From contig OY783197.1 in the NCBI GenBank assembly GCA_963678675.1, forward strand, positions 26,099,470-26,163,469: DNA of 64,000 nucleotides, given 5' to 3'. Position 1 is the stretch's first letter. Every line of letters begins with the position of its first letter. This DNA is from Xiphydria camelus. Taxonomy: Eukaryota > Arthropoda > Insecta > Hymenoptera > Xiphydriidae. Shown one piece after another: positions 47,888-59,900 of the stretch. Under the pieces are notes generated by a model, which was not told the origin of the DNA, did no database searches, and saw only the letters and a list, made by a program, of their open reading frames with translations. The position numbers and the translations under genes are program-made.

Positions 47888-49377
47888 CACCGCAAGGGAG
47901 ACTCTTCGGTGGGATAGTTGTGCATCGTGCGGTGAACGCGCGCGGATGCGTAATTGGAAGGATTCTTTCGACGTGTCACGCGGTACCGGTATCGTCGCGG
48001 ATGAGATAGAGGGTATGGGAAGGATTAAATTAAAGCATCGTTTGGAAATTATATCGTTACGATGGTTGGTTAGCTGCAGGTGTATGGCTCGGTGTGGATA
48101 TTGCAGGAATTTGTCCTAGACAGAATAGAGAGGGAGACTGAAGAGTCTAGAGGGTCGTTTTTATGGAGTGCAAGACGCGCGAAGATAGCCACTGGACACG
48201 TGATTGGAAGGAACATTTGATACGTCGTGGTACCTGGATCCTGGATGACATGTTACAGCATATAAATAGAGAATTGTTGGTAAAACATCTTTTAGATTAT
48301 TGTTGGTTATCACGTCTAGTGACTAAGCGTGGTTCCTTGTAATTTATAATGCTTGCTTTCATGTAAAAAAGAAAAAAATGTATCTACTAATATTTCATAT
48401 CGAATGCTCTCATATTTAGAAACTTTCTTTCGTAAATTTTAGTTCTTTGTTACCGAAAAATTGATAAATATTACGAAATTTATAAAGGAACAACGGTCAG
48501 AGTTGTGAAAAATTCCATTTTATATCATCGCAACCATTTAAAAGCAACACGAGAAGTAATATTACATCGTTGAGAACCACGCGTCTCCGCGCGCGCGAGC
48601 AAAAAGGAAAAAGTTATCGGAAACGCCCGCTTCGCGGTTGGAAGACGAAGCGATTGATTTTTATTAACTCCCGTCTGCAGTGACGTCACCGTGGCGCCTT
48701 TGACAACCGCGAAACGGCAGTTCCGTCACGTTACTCCTTTTTATTTTATTTACAAGCTTTCCCCCCTTTCCCGGGTAATGGCGATGAATGTAATGCGGAG
48801 AGGGAGGGTCACCGTCGACGACGCGGGGTGGGCTAGGCCACGCCGGAGCTAGGCGAGGGATGAGCGCCATTCAATAACTCAAATCCGGCTCAATTTCCCG
48901 AGAAGAAAGTTTGCGCAGCGCCCGCACCATCGACGTTGCCGCCGTCGCCGGTTTATTAACCCGCTTGTTTATGGTCGATTATTGTGCCCCGCGCCACTTA
49001 TGCCATCCCCTTCTTTCGGCAAGAATGCCTGTGCCGGCGGCTCTATTAGATACGGCGGGCTTCCGAGAATTTGAGAGAACCCGGTTAATTAATGGGGGAA
49101 TCGTTTTTTCTGCGATTCTATATCTCACTCGGTTCTGTTTTTTTTTATTTATGCCGGCATTCTTCCGACAAAGAGGGAGATTCCTATTCTTCAATTTCGC
49201 TGATGCATTTTATTCGTTCTCTGTTCACTTTCCTAGATTCACTGAAATCATTATTTTGTTGTATTTTCTTGGTGAAATAAAATATTCCTCCAATTCTATT
49301 ATTCAAATGAATGCTGTAGTAAAATAAATCAATATTTACTAGAATTAAATTGATATTTACATCTAATGTGCTTCCTA
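47888..49377. other. Intergenic DNA, nothing recognised
   Basis: Mixed composition, with a GC-rich patch at 48580-49090. No gene, array or inverted-repeat element was found. Confidence 0.5.
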
Positions 49378-49650
49378 CACCGAAAGAAATAATTGCTAGT
49401 GTCAACAAAATGTTTCTTGAAACAAATACAAATTTTAAAAAATACAGATTCTTTATCGAATAATATATATTCTTGATTTTCAAGAATACCGCCATGGAAA
49501 CGAGAAATTCTTCTTGCCGAAAAAAAAGCAATTACTCAAGTCTATCAAATATTTTCCTGTAAAAAGAAATCATGGCTTGATCTTAAAATCATATTATGTT
49601 TTTGATAGAAAAAGACATTTTGCCAGCATAAGTAATAATTTTTCTCAGTG
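49378..49650. mobile_element. MITE family CACTGAAAGAAATAATTGCT, copy 2, with TA duplication
   Basis: It begins CACCGAAAGAAATAATTGCT and ends AATAATTTTTCTCAGTG. TA flanks both ends (49376-49377 and 49651-49652). It is collinear with the copy at 13345-13631 for nearly its whole length. Confidence 0.85.
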
Positions 49651-50768
49651 TAATGTATATAAAACAAAGTACCTATATCCACATGTATGTACAGGGTAAA
49701 CTGATAAGCTACCGAACCGATGAAGCGAAACATCTGATTGTAGCAATCGAAACAAAACCCTGTATCGATAAATAAAACGAAAAACGTACGATCGAACGTT
49801 ATTCCTACTGAATTATTCTCAGTCCACTCATCGATCGATGCAATTATAATCGCAGCGAGCAACGGATATCGGTACACACACATCACACATCCCGATTACG
49901 ATTTCAAGCACACGCCTCTCGCGGCCGCGAGAGGGATGAAGAAATTCCAAGGGCGCACTACGCGGCTGTGCGGAACGGCGGCGTAATGAATTAAGGGAAA
50001 TCAGAAATTGCTTTAAATAGCGCCGTAAAAATAAAGTTCATTTAAAAAGGGGAAGCCCGACTAGGGGTGGCCCGCCGAGGAGGGATGGGTGCTAAGGCGG
50101 AGGAATGTGTAGCGCGGAAATTGCCAAGAAAACGCGTATTAAAATCGCCGGATTTAGTGGGGAGATAAGCTTGGAGTGGAGCTCGGAGCCAAGGGAAAAG
50201 AAAAACTCTCTTTTACTTGCGCCGTGCATTACCGTCGCCGCTCTACGGCCGTTATCCAAAGCCGAGCCAACCCCAACTCCAGCAGCACCCCCTAACCCCG
50301 TCCCTCGATTCTGCCCCCAACGCCCACGTCGTATAAGTCGCCACCCACGCCACTTTCCTTTGTCTATTCTTTTCATTCCGCACTTTTCGTTGCGATAGGG
50401 GTACATCGCGCCACACCGGATGCGTCTAGACGAGCATCAACGGGGTTCTTTCGGCGGAACGGCACGCGCGAGACGGCGATACGTACGTACGATCAAGGTG
50501 GCTCGTGACTGGTCTCGCTGGGGTTTGGTGTCCCGACGAGTTCTGCTCGCTTGTTTCGTGTACTCGTCGCGAATAAAAATTCGCTGCAAACTGAATTTCT
50601 CTTTGTGGAAATTATCCAAACTGGAGCTGACTTCGTTTCATTAGGAAAGTTTTACAAAAATCGTACGAGTAGCTTGGAGTATAAAATATTCTTTAGAGGG
50701 AGAAAAGTTTGTGGTAACCACTCCCTCGATTCATGTGGCGAGATTGAATTATTGCGGCACATGCGCTG

Positions 50769-51017
50769 AGGGAAAAGATCCAGTTGAATACGAATCTGAT
50801 AGAAAAATGTATTTGAGATAAATAGGAATTTATTCACATCGAATAAAGTCTACTCGAATCAGATTGACGTTTTGCATATCTTTTTAATCGTGCGTGAATC
50901 TAGCAGAGCATTTATCTAATTGAAATAGACTTTTATATTCGATGTGAATAGATGCCTATTCATCTGAAATAAATGTTTCTATCAGATCCGTATTCAACTA
51001 GACATTTTCCCTGGGTG
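50769..51017. mobile_element. MITE family GTCTAGTTGAATACG, copy 3
   Basis: It begins GGGAAAAGATCCAGTTGAAT and ends ATTCAACTAGACATTTTCCC. Interior TATTTGAGATAAATAGGAAT and its inverted partner are as in copies 1 and 2. It lies inside the outer inverted repeat at 50694-51186. Confidence 0.85.
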
Positions 51018-51019
51018 TG

Positions 51020-51118
51020 ACGTCCAGTGCCATAAATATGTCGATACCTATGGTCACATTTTCTATAACTACTTATGGTTGATATCGACATATATTTATG
51101 GTACCGAACGTCATATAT
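51020..51118. repeat. 100-base palindrome
   Basis: CCATAAATATGTCGATA near 51033 pairs with TATCGACATATATTTATGG near 51081, and GACGTCC pairs with GAACGTC at the ends. It may be a remnant of the outer element's own centre or a separate small insertion. Confidence 0.7.
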
Positions 51119-52059
51119 ATATGCCGCGATAATTCAATTTTACCACATGGATTATGGGAGTGGTTACCATAAACTCTTTCCCCGCGATGGAATGTGTATT
51201 CGCAAGGAATAAAATTTACCGATAAATCGCCAACCGAATCGTTCCAAAGCTTCATTTCTGACTCGAATTGTACCCTCTTACAAAAGGAGTTAAAATATTA
51301 AAACAAACTAGCCCCATTCGCACACACGGTACTCCCGCTAAGAGTCCTCGCGAATCGACGAGAGCGTTGCCCGTCCGTTTTCCAAACGTTTCGGTAACGG
51401 CCTCTCTCCCGATGGCGCCTGCAGAATGCGCGCCACGCCGTGCAATCGTGCAAGGCACGAAGATCGTGTGTGGTCCACGGCGCACCCGACTATTTCACCC
51501 CTCCGCCTCGGTATGTTTTCTCTTTTTCTCGCTCCCTCTCTCCGCGCGCGCGCCACGCACAAGGATCTCTTCTCCTTCACGGGAGACTGTATAGCTACCG
51601 CGCGCGCGGTATCCGTATCCCCACGGCCGTACTGGAGGCAATAATCCATTGGGGATTCCCCCTTTCCACGCGGCGCTCTCGAGCGGTCGTAGCTGCACTT
51701 TTACGTCGCCGTAAAACCGCAGTAACAATTAATAAGTATCTCGTAAAAGCAATTGCCGTTGACACCTTTTCGTGCGGTAAGGGGTAGGCCGAGGGAATCC
51801 GGTGAGCGAGTAGGTAGGTACCGCTGTGATTGGTCGTAAATTTCGTTTATGCCCGTATCGCGTCACTGTCGATCGGTTCAGGTATATACCTACGCGCCCG
51901 ATTCGGCACGCCGCCGTCGAGTCGGTGATGGCTGTTCCGCGCCCCGGAACGCGCCCTGGAGTCGTAACTGCGAGAGGGAGCGCGGGCAAATTGTCTGAGA
52001 CTTTTTCTTCCCTTATCGCGTACTCTCAATCTCAAGCCCTGTTCTTGGCGCAAGGCTTC

Positions 52060-52340
52060 GATGCTTTGTTTCCGTTGTTAAAATATTTCTCGAATCAAGA
52101 ACACGTGAATTTAAAAATTTTTTAAAATACAAATTTTCTCTTAAAAAGAATCTTGTATATTCTATACTTAGGCATACCCTTTGTTGAGACGAGAAATTCT
52201 TCCTGCGCGAGAAAAACAATTACTCGAGCTCGTCAAATATTTTTTTCCACAAAGATAGTCATAACTTGATCCTGGAATTAAACCATGTTTTTGATCGAAG
52301 GAAACATTTTTTTGGCACTAACAATTATTTATCTCAGTGC
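52060..52340. mobile_element. MITE family CACTGAAAGAAATAATTGCT, copy 3, left end degraded
   Basis: From AATCAAGAACACGTGAATTT through GAGAAATTCTTCCTGCGCGA to AACAATTATTTATCTCAGTG it follows the copies at 13345 and 49378. The CACTGAAAG terminus is not recognisable. Confidence 0.75.
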
Positions 52341-52355
52341 AGGGTATCATACATT

Positions 52356-52560
52356 TATGCAAAGGTTCAATTTGGTTTTAACATAAAAACAGTATTCGTA
52401 TATGTTTAAATTTAATTTGTAATTCCTATGCATATTCAATGACATACGAAAAAGAAACGGTTCTTTTAAAATATCGTTTTCCAGCTTAACTAAGGCGAAA
52501 AATGGAAAATAAATAATACAGGATAAATAATTCTGTCCAAATTTTTCCAAATTATCGCCA
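52356..52560 (+). repeat. Interspersed repeat, uninterrupted copy
   Basis: This is the collinear partner of the interrupted repeat at 264-860, sharing TTAATTTGTAATTC, CATATTCAAT, ACGAAAAAGAAA, AAAATATCG, GGATAAATAATT and TCCAAATTTTT. It starts right after the MITE ending at 52340. Confidence 0.6.
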
Positions 52561-53439
52561 TTCCAAATCGACGGTCGGACTAACGAAATATATTCAGGGG
52601 TTAACCGAGGTCATACCCTGTTTCTGGAACTCTGCATCTGTGGCACCTACGCGCCTACCCGGTTCGTTTCCGAGAATCAAGTAGTTTAGATCGACGTGCG
52701 ATCATCCGAGTATCATCTTTCCTTTATGCGGTCGGTCAACTTCACGGAACCGCATCGCGTCCTACCGCGTCCCGTGGACACAACCGCCCGGCAACTAATA
52801 CAATTTCAGTCGACCACACCGCGTGCCTTCCGCGCTTACCGAAGAGCGGAGCGGACGACATTGTGTGAGCGCGGATACAGGCGAACGGTAGCCGCCACAA
52901 AACCACTGTCGGCCCCGCGTCGTTGCCTTAATTAAGTTACGCGCTGGTCGCATTGGTCAGGGCGCGTAAATGTCACGGCGAGGGGAGGGGGGTATTAATT
53001 ATCTTTAATGTCGCTGTGGCCGACCAGACTACGGGGTGTTGTTTTTCTCGGCCTTTTGTACCGATCGGATTTACATTTCTGCGTCCGCCTAAATATATCG
53101 GCGGGTCTGGTGTGTGGCGATTAACATTCCTTTAATGGCGTCGCGGACGCAACTGCGAATGGGTAGTTTCGAAGATGGATTATTTATTGTTACAAAGTAA
53201 TTTGTACGCAGTTCTATAGCAATGAGAGAAAAAAACCTCATCAGAGCTTTACTCGTAACCGTTTCTATCTCTAAGTACAAATTTCACGGAAATAAATATC
53301 ATTCTGATATTACAGTGACGATACTAATGTTGGAACGTGGCGTGGCGATAAATTTGATCAGTAAGCGATAAGTGCTTACTCTCTCGCTTCTCTATAGAAT
53401 AGAATGTGATACCTCGTGTAATATGAGATACATGGTCTA

Positions 53440-54090
53440 ACAAATCTTCACACAGAAAAACATACGTAGATATTTCCTCCCACAGAGATTTTTTCTGCCC
53501 GTATCTCACCTTTCACTGAGCATTTATGTAAACCTCTACGTCATATTTCTATGACATAACATTCAAATGCAACAGGATGATCCGAAATGAATAATTCCAA
53601 CCCCTGTGTGTAAATTATATTTCATCCTGACAAATTAATCCAAACAATCCTCTCGACAAAATCCTCGGATGGAAGAACATGCGTAGATATCTCCTCCCAC
53701 AGAAATTTCTTCCGCCCGCATCTCACCTTTTACTGAACATTTATGTAGGCCTTAGCGTCATATTTCTATGGCATAACATTCAAACACAACCGGATGATCC
53801 GAAACGAACAATTCCAACCGCTATGAATTATATTTCGTCGTAAAAAATTAATCCAAACAATCTTCTCGATAAAATCCACACATGGAAGAACGTACATAGA
53901 TAATTCCTCTCTCACAGAAATTTTGTCTGCCTGTATCTCACCTTTTACTAAACATTTGTATAAACCTATGCGTCGTATTTCCGTGACGTAAAATTCAAAC
54001 GCACAACTGGATGATCCAAAACAAACCATTCCAACCGCTATAAATTATATTTCATCGAGAAAAATGAATCGAAACGATCCTCTCGATAGT
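53440..54090. repeat. Tandem array A, three copies of a 203-227-bp unit
   Basis: TAGATATTTCCTCCCACAGA starts at 53467 and recurs in diverged form at 53694 and 53897. Each unit then has TATCTCACCTTT-ACTG-CATTTATGTA, a GTCATATTTCTATGACATAA block, GGATGATCCGAAA, CAATTCCAACC and AATCCAAACAATCCTCTCGA. The unit-length difference comes mainly from a short indel near CCTGTGTGTAAATTAT. Copies 2 and 3 are closest. No coding frame is preserved across units. Confidence 0.9.
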
Positions 54091-54917
54091 TACAGCCTCG
54101 CATCCCGGTCGTAACCGGATAATTAATCGCATACTGCTCGTTTCAGGTCATCCGGTCGCATCTGATTATCCCTTCCGACCTATCAGAACCGCGTCGACAC
54201 GCCATAATCCGCGAGCATGGGTGGGGTAGTAGGTACCTCCACCGTTTCGTTCCGGGGGGATTTTCATCCCCCGCCTAAGAGGGTAACGATAGCTCGATAA
54301 TTAATTACACGAGTCGGCGGTCGATTGGCGATCGAGTGTAGCGCGCTGTTCGACTTCACCGCCCGAGGGATAAACGAGGTGGGTATAGGAGAAGTCGTAT
54401 ATGGGAACGGGGAGGCCGGGTGGCGCTAAGCCAGCTTCTCTCAGTGGCGAAGGGTTGCTCGAGGAGGAAAGGAGGGCAGAGCAATAGCTTTTACGACTCG
54501 GCCGTAGTATCAAACGATCTATCCGGCCATTAAGATAGTCCTGGAACGATTCGGTAACCTTTGAGTCCGTGAAAGCGATACGCTATCGACTTCGGGACCA
54601 ACGGGCCGTCGCGACATTTCGTGAACAGCGCCCTTTCGCAGGTTACCATGCTTTCGCCCTGCCATTTCTTCCTCCTTCTCGCACACGCTTATAGTGCCAA
54701 TACGGTAGCTTCCATTGCCTAAACAGTTTGCCTATCCGTTCGCCATCTATGGGGTCCCCGGGATTCTTATACGGGCGAAACTTTCAATTTGCGAACAAGC
54801 GAGTTCCACGATCTGCGGTGACATCCTTTATCTTCTGTCTGACTGGATTTATATGTATATTGTTATACTAATTATTGAGAATCGAAGCCACTTAATGGCG
54901 CTTCTAGAGTAAAAGCG

Positions 54918-55575
54918 AAATTGCCGATGTAATAATCACCATCACTGCTGAATACTTCGCAATCGAAATAAAATCATATATGTAATACATTCAATTATAT
55001 TATCAAATTGATTTAAAAAATAGGTATGCTCTGGTAATGTCTCAAAATTTGAATTTAATCAAACGAGATAAATAAAAGTAGGTAAATTTAGTTAAATGAG
55101 AAACCAAAAGAGGCCCTCATTTTACACCCACATTCTGATGCACGAAAAATTACTGATGTAATAATTTCCACCACTGCTGAATATCTCACATTAAAATGTA
55201 CTAAAATCATACGCTTAATTATATTATAAAGTTGATTTAAAAAATAGGTATGCTGGTAATGCCTAAAAATTTCAATTTAGTCAAACGAGTTAAATAAAAG
55301 TAAATAAATTTAGTTAAATAAGAAACCAAAGGAGAAGCCCACATTTTACATCTACATTCTGACGTGCGAAATTACCAACGCAATATTTACCATCACGGCT
55401 GAATATTTCTCGCAATAAAATAACATCATACACTTAATTATATTATAAAGTTGATTAAAAAAGTAGGTATGCTCGTAATGTCTCGACATTTCAATTTAAT
55501 CAAACGAATTAAAGAAACTAATTAAATTTAGTTAAACAAGAAATCAAAGAAAGCCCGCATTCCGCGCCCACATTC
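54918..55575. repeat. Tandem array B, three copies of a 219-224-bp unit
   Basis: AGGTATGCT-GTAATG occurs at 55022, 55246 and 55465. Each unit holds TAATTATATTATNAA-TTGATT, TCAATTTAATCAAACGA, AATTTAGTTAAA, GAAACCAAA and CACATTCTGA. The unit sequence differs from array A about 830 bases upstream, although the unit lengths are similar. No coding frame is preserved. Confidence 0.9.
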
Positions 55576-56744
55576 TGACGAATCCAAAGCGCGTACAATC
55601 CGAGAAGCAAGGCAGGCATAAAGTTTCCGGCCGCGTGGAATAAACCACGTCCGATTCTACGAATAGATACGCGCGTTAACGGTTGATCGAGAAGGTGAGA
55701 TGCTTCGTTCTCGCGCGGAAGGGCGGCGGCGGCGGCGGCGGCGGCGGCGGTAGAAAAATACATAGATACGATATTAGATGCAATAAGGATCCAGGGGTGG
55801 GTGGGGCGGGTGCTGGATGGTACGTATGCATATATCCAGGGTACGGGCGGCGTTACGCGCCGGGAAAGTGGGAACAGGGCTTGCGCGATGGCCCCGGGCC
55901 GGAAGCCCCGTGTTTGACGGGGTTCCCCGGCATCGGCGGCGCGAGGACGGCGCGGGGGTGGAACGGAGATCCGGGGTTGGGGTGGAACGGAATGGAATGG
56001 AGTCGGGCAGAGTGCCGTAGGGCGCGGGGAGCGAGAGCCAAGGGGTCCGGAGATTGATAACGCAATTCCAAGACTGCCATTACCCCCGTCCACCTAGCTC
56101 GCTCCGTCGCTTCTATCTTTTTTGCTTCTGGCTCCTTCCCCGGGCCCAGGGACGGTGAGTTTTAGAAATGTTAACCCCATAAATGCCAGACTGTTCCTTA
56201 AGGAAAAAAAAAGGGGGAAGGGGGATGGAGAAAAAACTTGGCCGAAATGGAAAGCCGGACGCAACGCTCGTTTGGTTAAACGGTCCCGAAACGGATTAAA
56301 GATAATTGCATTTTCCGCGCGGCAAGATTACGTATACCTACGTGAGGCGAACTCTGAACCGCGTACGACGAAGTTCTTACGAGTTACAACGTCGTGCAGT
56401 CGACGATCGCGTACCGATATCTCGCGGTGGGGATGATTCGAATTTGTTTAGATTCGCGCGAAGTCTGGGAATTGTGGCACGTGTCCTCGTGATTTTCTAT
56501 TTCTCGTTTCGAAGCGACGTTCTCAGTCGAGCGGACACGTCGTTTTGAGATGAGAAGACGCTATGTCGTATTGTTGAACACAAAAAGTGGAAATAAAATA
56601 TAATACTAAGAAACACGTACTGAGAAAAATTTGTATAAAAAAGAAAGAAAGATTCTATCGGATAATGCTACTTATTTTATTTGCAGAAAATTACGAGCAC
56701 CTACTCTGCGAGCTACTTTCAAAAAATGTACAATTTTTACCTCC
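55576..56744. other. GC-rich intergenic block
   Basis: CpG- and G-rich DNA containing the (GGC)n run and C-rich minus-strand sequence. The 192-codon minus-strand frame across it includes the triplet run read as poly-alanine and is not considered a gene. Confidence 0.5.
55722..55750 (+). repeat. (GGC)n trinucleotide run, 29 bp
   Basis: An uninterrupted GGC repeat of about 9.7 units. It can form G-rich secondary structure and is likely to be length-variable. Confidence 0.9.
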
Positions 56745-56972
56745 CTTTTCTATATAATCTACATGTGGTTTTTGGTCATATATGGATTATATATGATTTC
56801 TATAATATATTAACCATACAAGGACTATAAGTATATGGATTATATACAAACATTCTCAAATCTTTATATAGTCCTTATATGGTTAATATGGAAATCATAT
56901 ATAATCCATATACGACAAAAACCACATATCGATCATGCACAAAACATATACAACTTTTCCGCCTGGATGAAA
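56745..56972. mobile_element. MITE family GGCGGAAAAGTT, copy without internal insertion
   Basis: Left arm ACATGTGGTTTTTGGTCATA and right arm TACGACAAAAACCACATATC are inverted repeats. TATTAACCATACAAGGACTA pairs with TAGTCCTTATATGGTTAATA. The right end is CAACTTTTCCGCCTGG; the left terminus is missing. It shows the family's small native centre, which is replaced or interrupted in the copies at 7442 and 31207. Confidence 0.8.
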
Positions 56973-59900
56973 AAATTCTTTTTCTCCGTGCGTCATCTCT
57001 CGCACGGACATCCCGCGTCCCTTCCGTCGCGAAATCTTGGCCGGGGATTGCTACAACGATAAGGAGGACGATGCACCGGTGAAAATTCCGACTATATCCG
57101 ATCTTCCAGCACCGCGCGCGCGTACAAAGAAAGGTCAATCGCCTTGCGCCCCACGAGGGCGCCGGTCCTGGCCTCCCGACGGAACCCCCTTCGCGCAGTA
57201 TTTCTTCAAGGCGAACTCCGCGTTTTCGCTTCACCTCCCAAATCCCGCCAGGAAACTTTCCCGCGACTCGCCGCGTTCGTGAGCTTTTCGAAAAATACGA
57301 TTATAACGATAATTGTTGTATGTGCGGAGCGCCCGCGCGATATATCTTGTTTATTCGCTGCGCGCCCCGCGGCGCGGCGTGCACCCAGTTGACGGCAACA
57401 GCTAGACGTATAGGTGCGGAATAAAAGGGTTGGCACGGGGAACGGGCGGAGGCAGCGCTCGCGGGGAGTCGCGAATAATCTTTCGCGAGATTGCCGCGTA
57501 TTTCTGCTGTGTTTATTCGTGCTCGACAATTCTTTCTGTTCGCAGCATGGGGACGATAATAATTTATTGATGCATTCGTTGTGCTTTTTCTTGGTATAGG
57601 TTCTTGTAGCGTTCTGCTATGCGCTTTCCAAGTCAATTGTTGCGGAGTCTCCATATTCGTGTGAAAAAATAATCTGTATTGGTGATTTATTTAGATTTGA
57701 CGAGGTAAATATTGTCACGCACAATTGGAAATTTTGTATTGGAATCGGATCATCTATCTTTGCATGCTAAAATTGGCTGATTCTTTGTGTTAATTTAACA
57801 TTTTTTCCTGGGTATTAAAACTCTGAAAAGCCTTTAAAAAAGAGAAAAGATATAAACATAATCAGAGTAGCAATGTGAGATGTTAAAGTTTGATTTGTTT
57901 CACAAAATAGCGGAATTCTGATGTGTTTACATGTTTGTATACTTATGTTGAAATTTCTATCAGGTTGAAATATTTATCATACTTATTAGTCACCAGTCTG
58001 TAAGTTTAGAAAAACTGGACTATTTAATCTGTGTAAAAGCCGAAAAGTTGAACCGACGCTTTTCATTCACCGCTAATGTAACCAGGTGATACCATTTCCA
58101 ATTATGATCGCAATTGTCTAGTTCAGCCGGAGCAAGACACGAGGCACCGCGGTACTAGCCGCGTACAGAAATTTGTTGTCCAATGTCGTCGGCGGCCATG
58201 AGAGCTCTCGCCGTCGGAAATGGCTGCGCGCATCGGGAAGGAGATAGGAAAGTGTTAATCCCCACGAGCAACTTTGCTCCCGCGCGGAGAACTTGCCCAC
58301 TTATGCCGAGAGGATTTCCATCCAATAAATTTCGAGCTTTGTATAAGCTTTCCACGCTCGAGTTTAAATCCCAACGTCGGTGTGGGTTTACGTTGAATTG
58401 TGGAGGTACACCTACAGGGAGACGCTAACTCTCCTTTCTGTGTCGCGCGTATTACGCCGCGATGACGACACACGACACCGGAATCACGAATTCCGCTCCG
58501 TAAATAATTCTTTTTATGAACTTCGATAATACGCTTATCCGAAGGCGCGGCGCGCGTCTTTTGTTTGATTATCGATTCGGCATATGGCGTGGAACAACTT
58601 CTCCTATAAATAAATATTTAAAACTAGTAACATTTAACAGACTATCTAAAGAAAAAGTATGAAAATACTGAGAAAAATGTAAAATTTCAACAATTTCTCT
58701 CGTAAAAAAAGTTCGACGAGGAATCGCACACGAAGAAAACGAAAAATGAATCCAAATTCGTCGAAAGCCGATCGGAAAGTTTGTCGTCTTCCGAGCGCAA
58801 ACTCGAAATTCGAGGGGCGAGGCAACGCGCACGGGGCTCCGTGTATTTTTGGATTTGCATTTGCATAATCCCCGTAGGACGGACTCCCTCGTATTACCAG
58901 GGGCCCTCTAAGGGTTAACTGCTACTTGGAGGGCGCGTTATGAGCTTTTCGCCGCTCCTGCCCTCTCTTCTAACCCCGCAGCTCGCCCGTCGCCCGAGAT
59001 TAGAGACTTCTTATACGTAGCCACGTGCTTCCACCCCCCGACCTCACGTTCTTTGCATCAGCAGCCCTTTCTCCTCTCTTACAGTTTAGCAAAATTGCTA
59101 CGACGTGACTGATGGTCGCCGCGTCTTATTGTTACGCAGATCCTCCGCCGGCAGTTCCGTTTTATCGCGATCGTTACGACCGTTCTCTTTCTCGAACGTA
59201 TACGATTTTACCGGTTGGATTAGATATCCGATCGATATATCCCCTTCTCTGGCACTGGGCTATTTCATATCCATCATTTCGTATAAATTTGGTACGCCTG
59301 ACTCGGGGATTGTTTTAGCTTCCTCCTGCTCTACGTTGATTGCTTTAGCTTCCTCCTGCTCTAAAGTAACTGCACCCCGTTATCGGACCACTACCGAGAG
59401 CCGAGATGGGTAATTGTGAATATGTAGTGATAAAAGACTCGAAATGATATGGCTTTACGTTTTACGCGACAAATGTTGCACAATACTTTTCCTGAGTATA
59501 ATCGGGAAACACTGAACGAGACGGTAATTTCAAAGAAACTGTTGAGGTACCTTAAAACAAGCACGGGAAAATCACCCGATAGGAATAATGCCTTGAAAAT
59601 GCAGAAAAGCTTGATGGATAAGTTAAAACAGGAGTCTCTGATAATCCGGTTCAGGTAAACAAAATGTGTAATTATCCATCTATCAACGTTTCTATTTATT
59701 CTTAATTAAAAATTAAATTTGTAAATCGTCGTTGCCAAGTTAAAACCTGCTATGTGCAGAACCTGCTATACCTATACCGCTTGGCAATTTTTAACTGGGA
59801 ATAACTCTCTTTGATTTATGTGGCATTCCTTCAAAAGTAATCCTAAATGAGTTCATAGATATTATTCATCATTATTTACCAATCAACGATTTCGAGGTTA

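Larger units (their letters stand above)
50694..51186. mobile_element. Outer inverted-repeat element with nested contents
   Basis: GTGGTAACCACTCCC near 50712 and ATGTGGCGAGATTGAATTAT near 50735 pair with ATAATTCAATTTTACCACAT near 51128 and GGGAGTGGTTACCATAAAC near 51158. The arms are about 55 bases long. Between them lie a complete MITE (50769-51017) and a separate 100-base palindrome (51020-51118). Confidence 0.7.

Noticed and set aside
55518..56093. 192-codon minus-strand open frame with a poly-alanine run
   Set aside because: The run is the (GGC)n microsatellite. The rest crosses tandem array B and a GC-rich block, with no recognisable domain.
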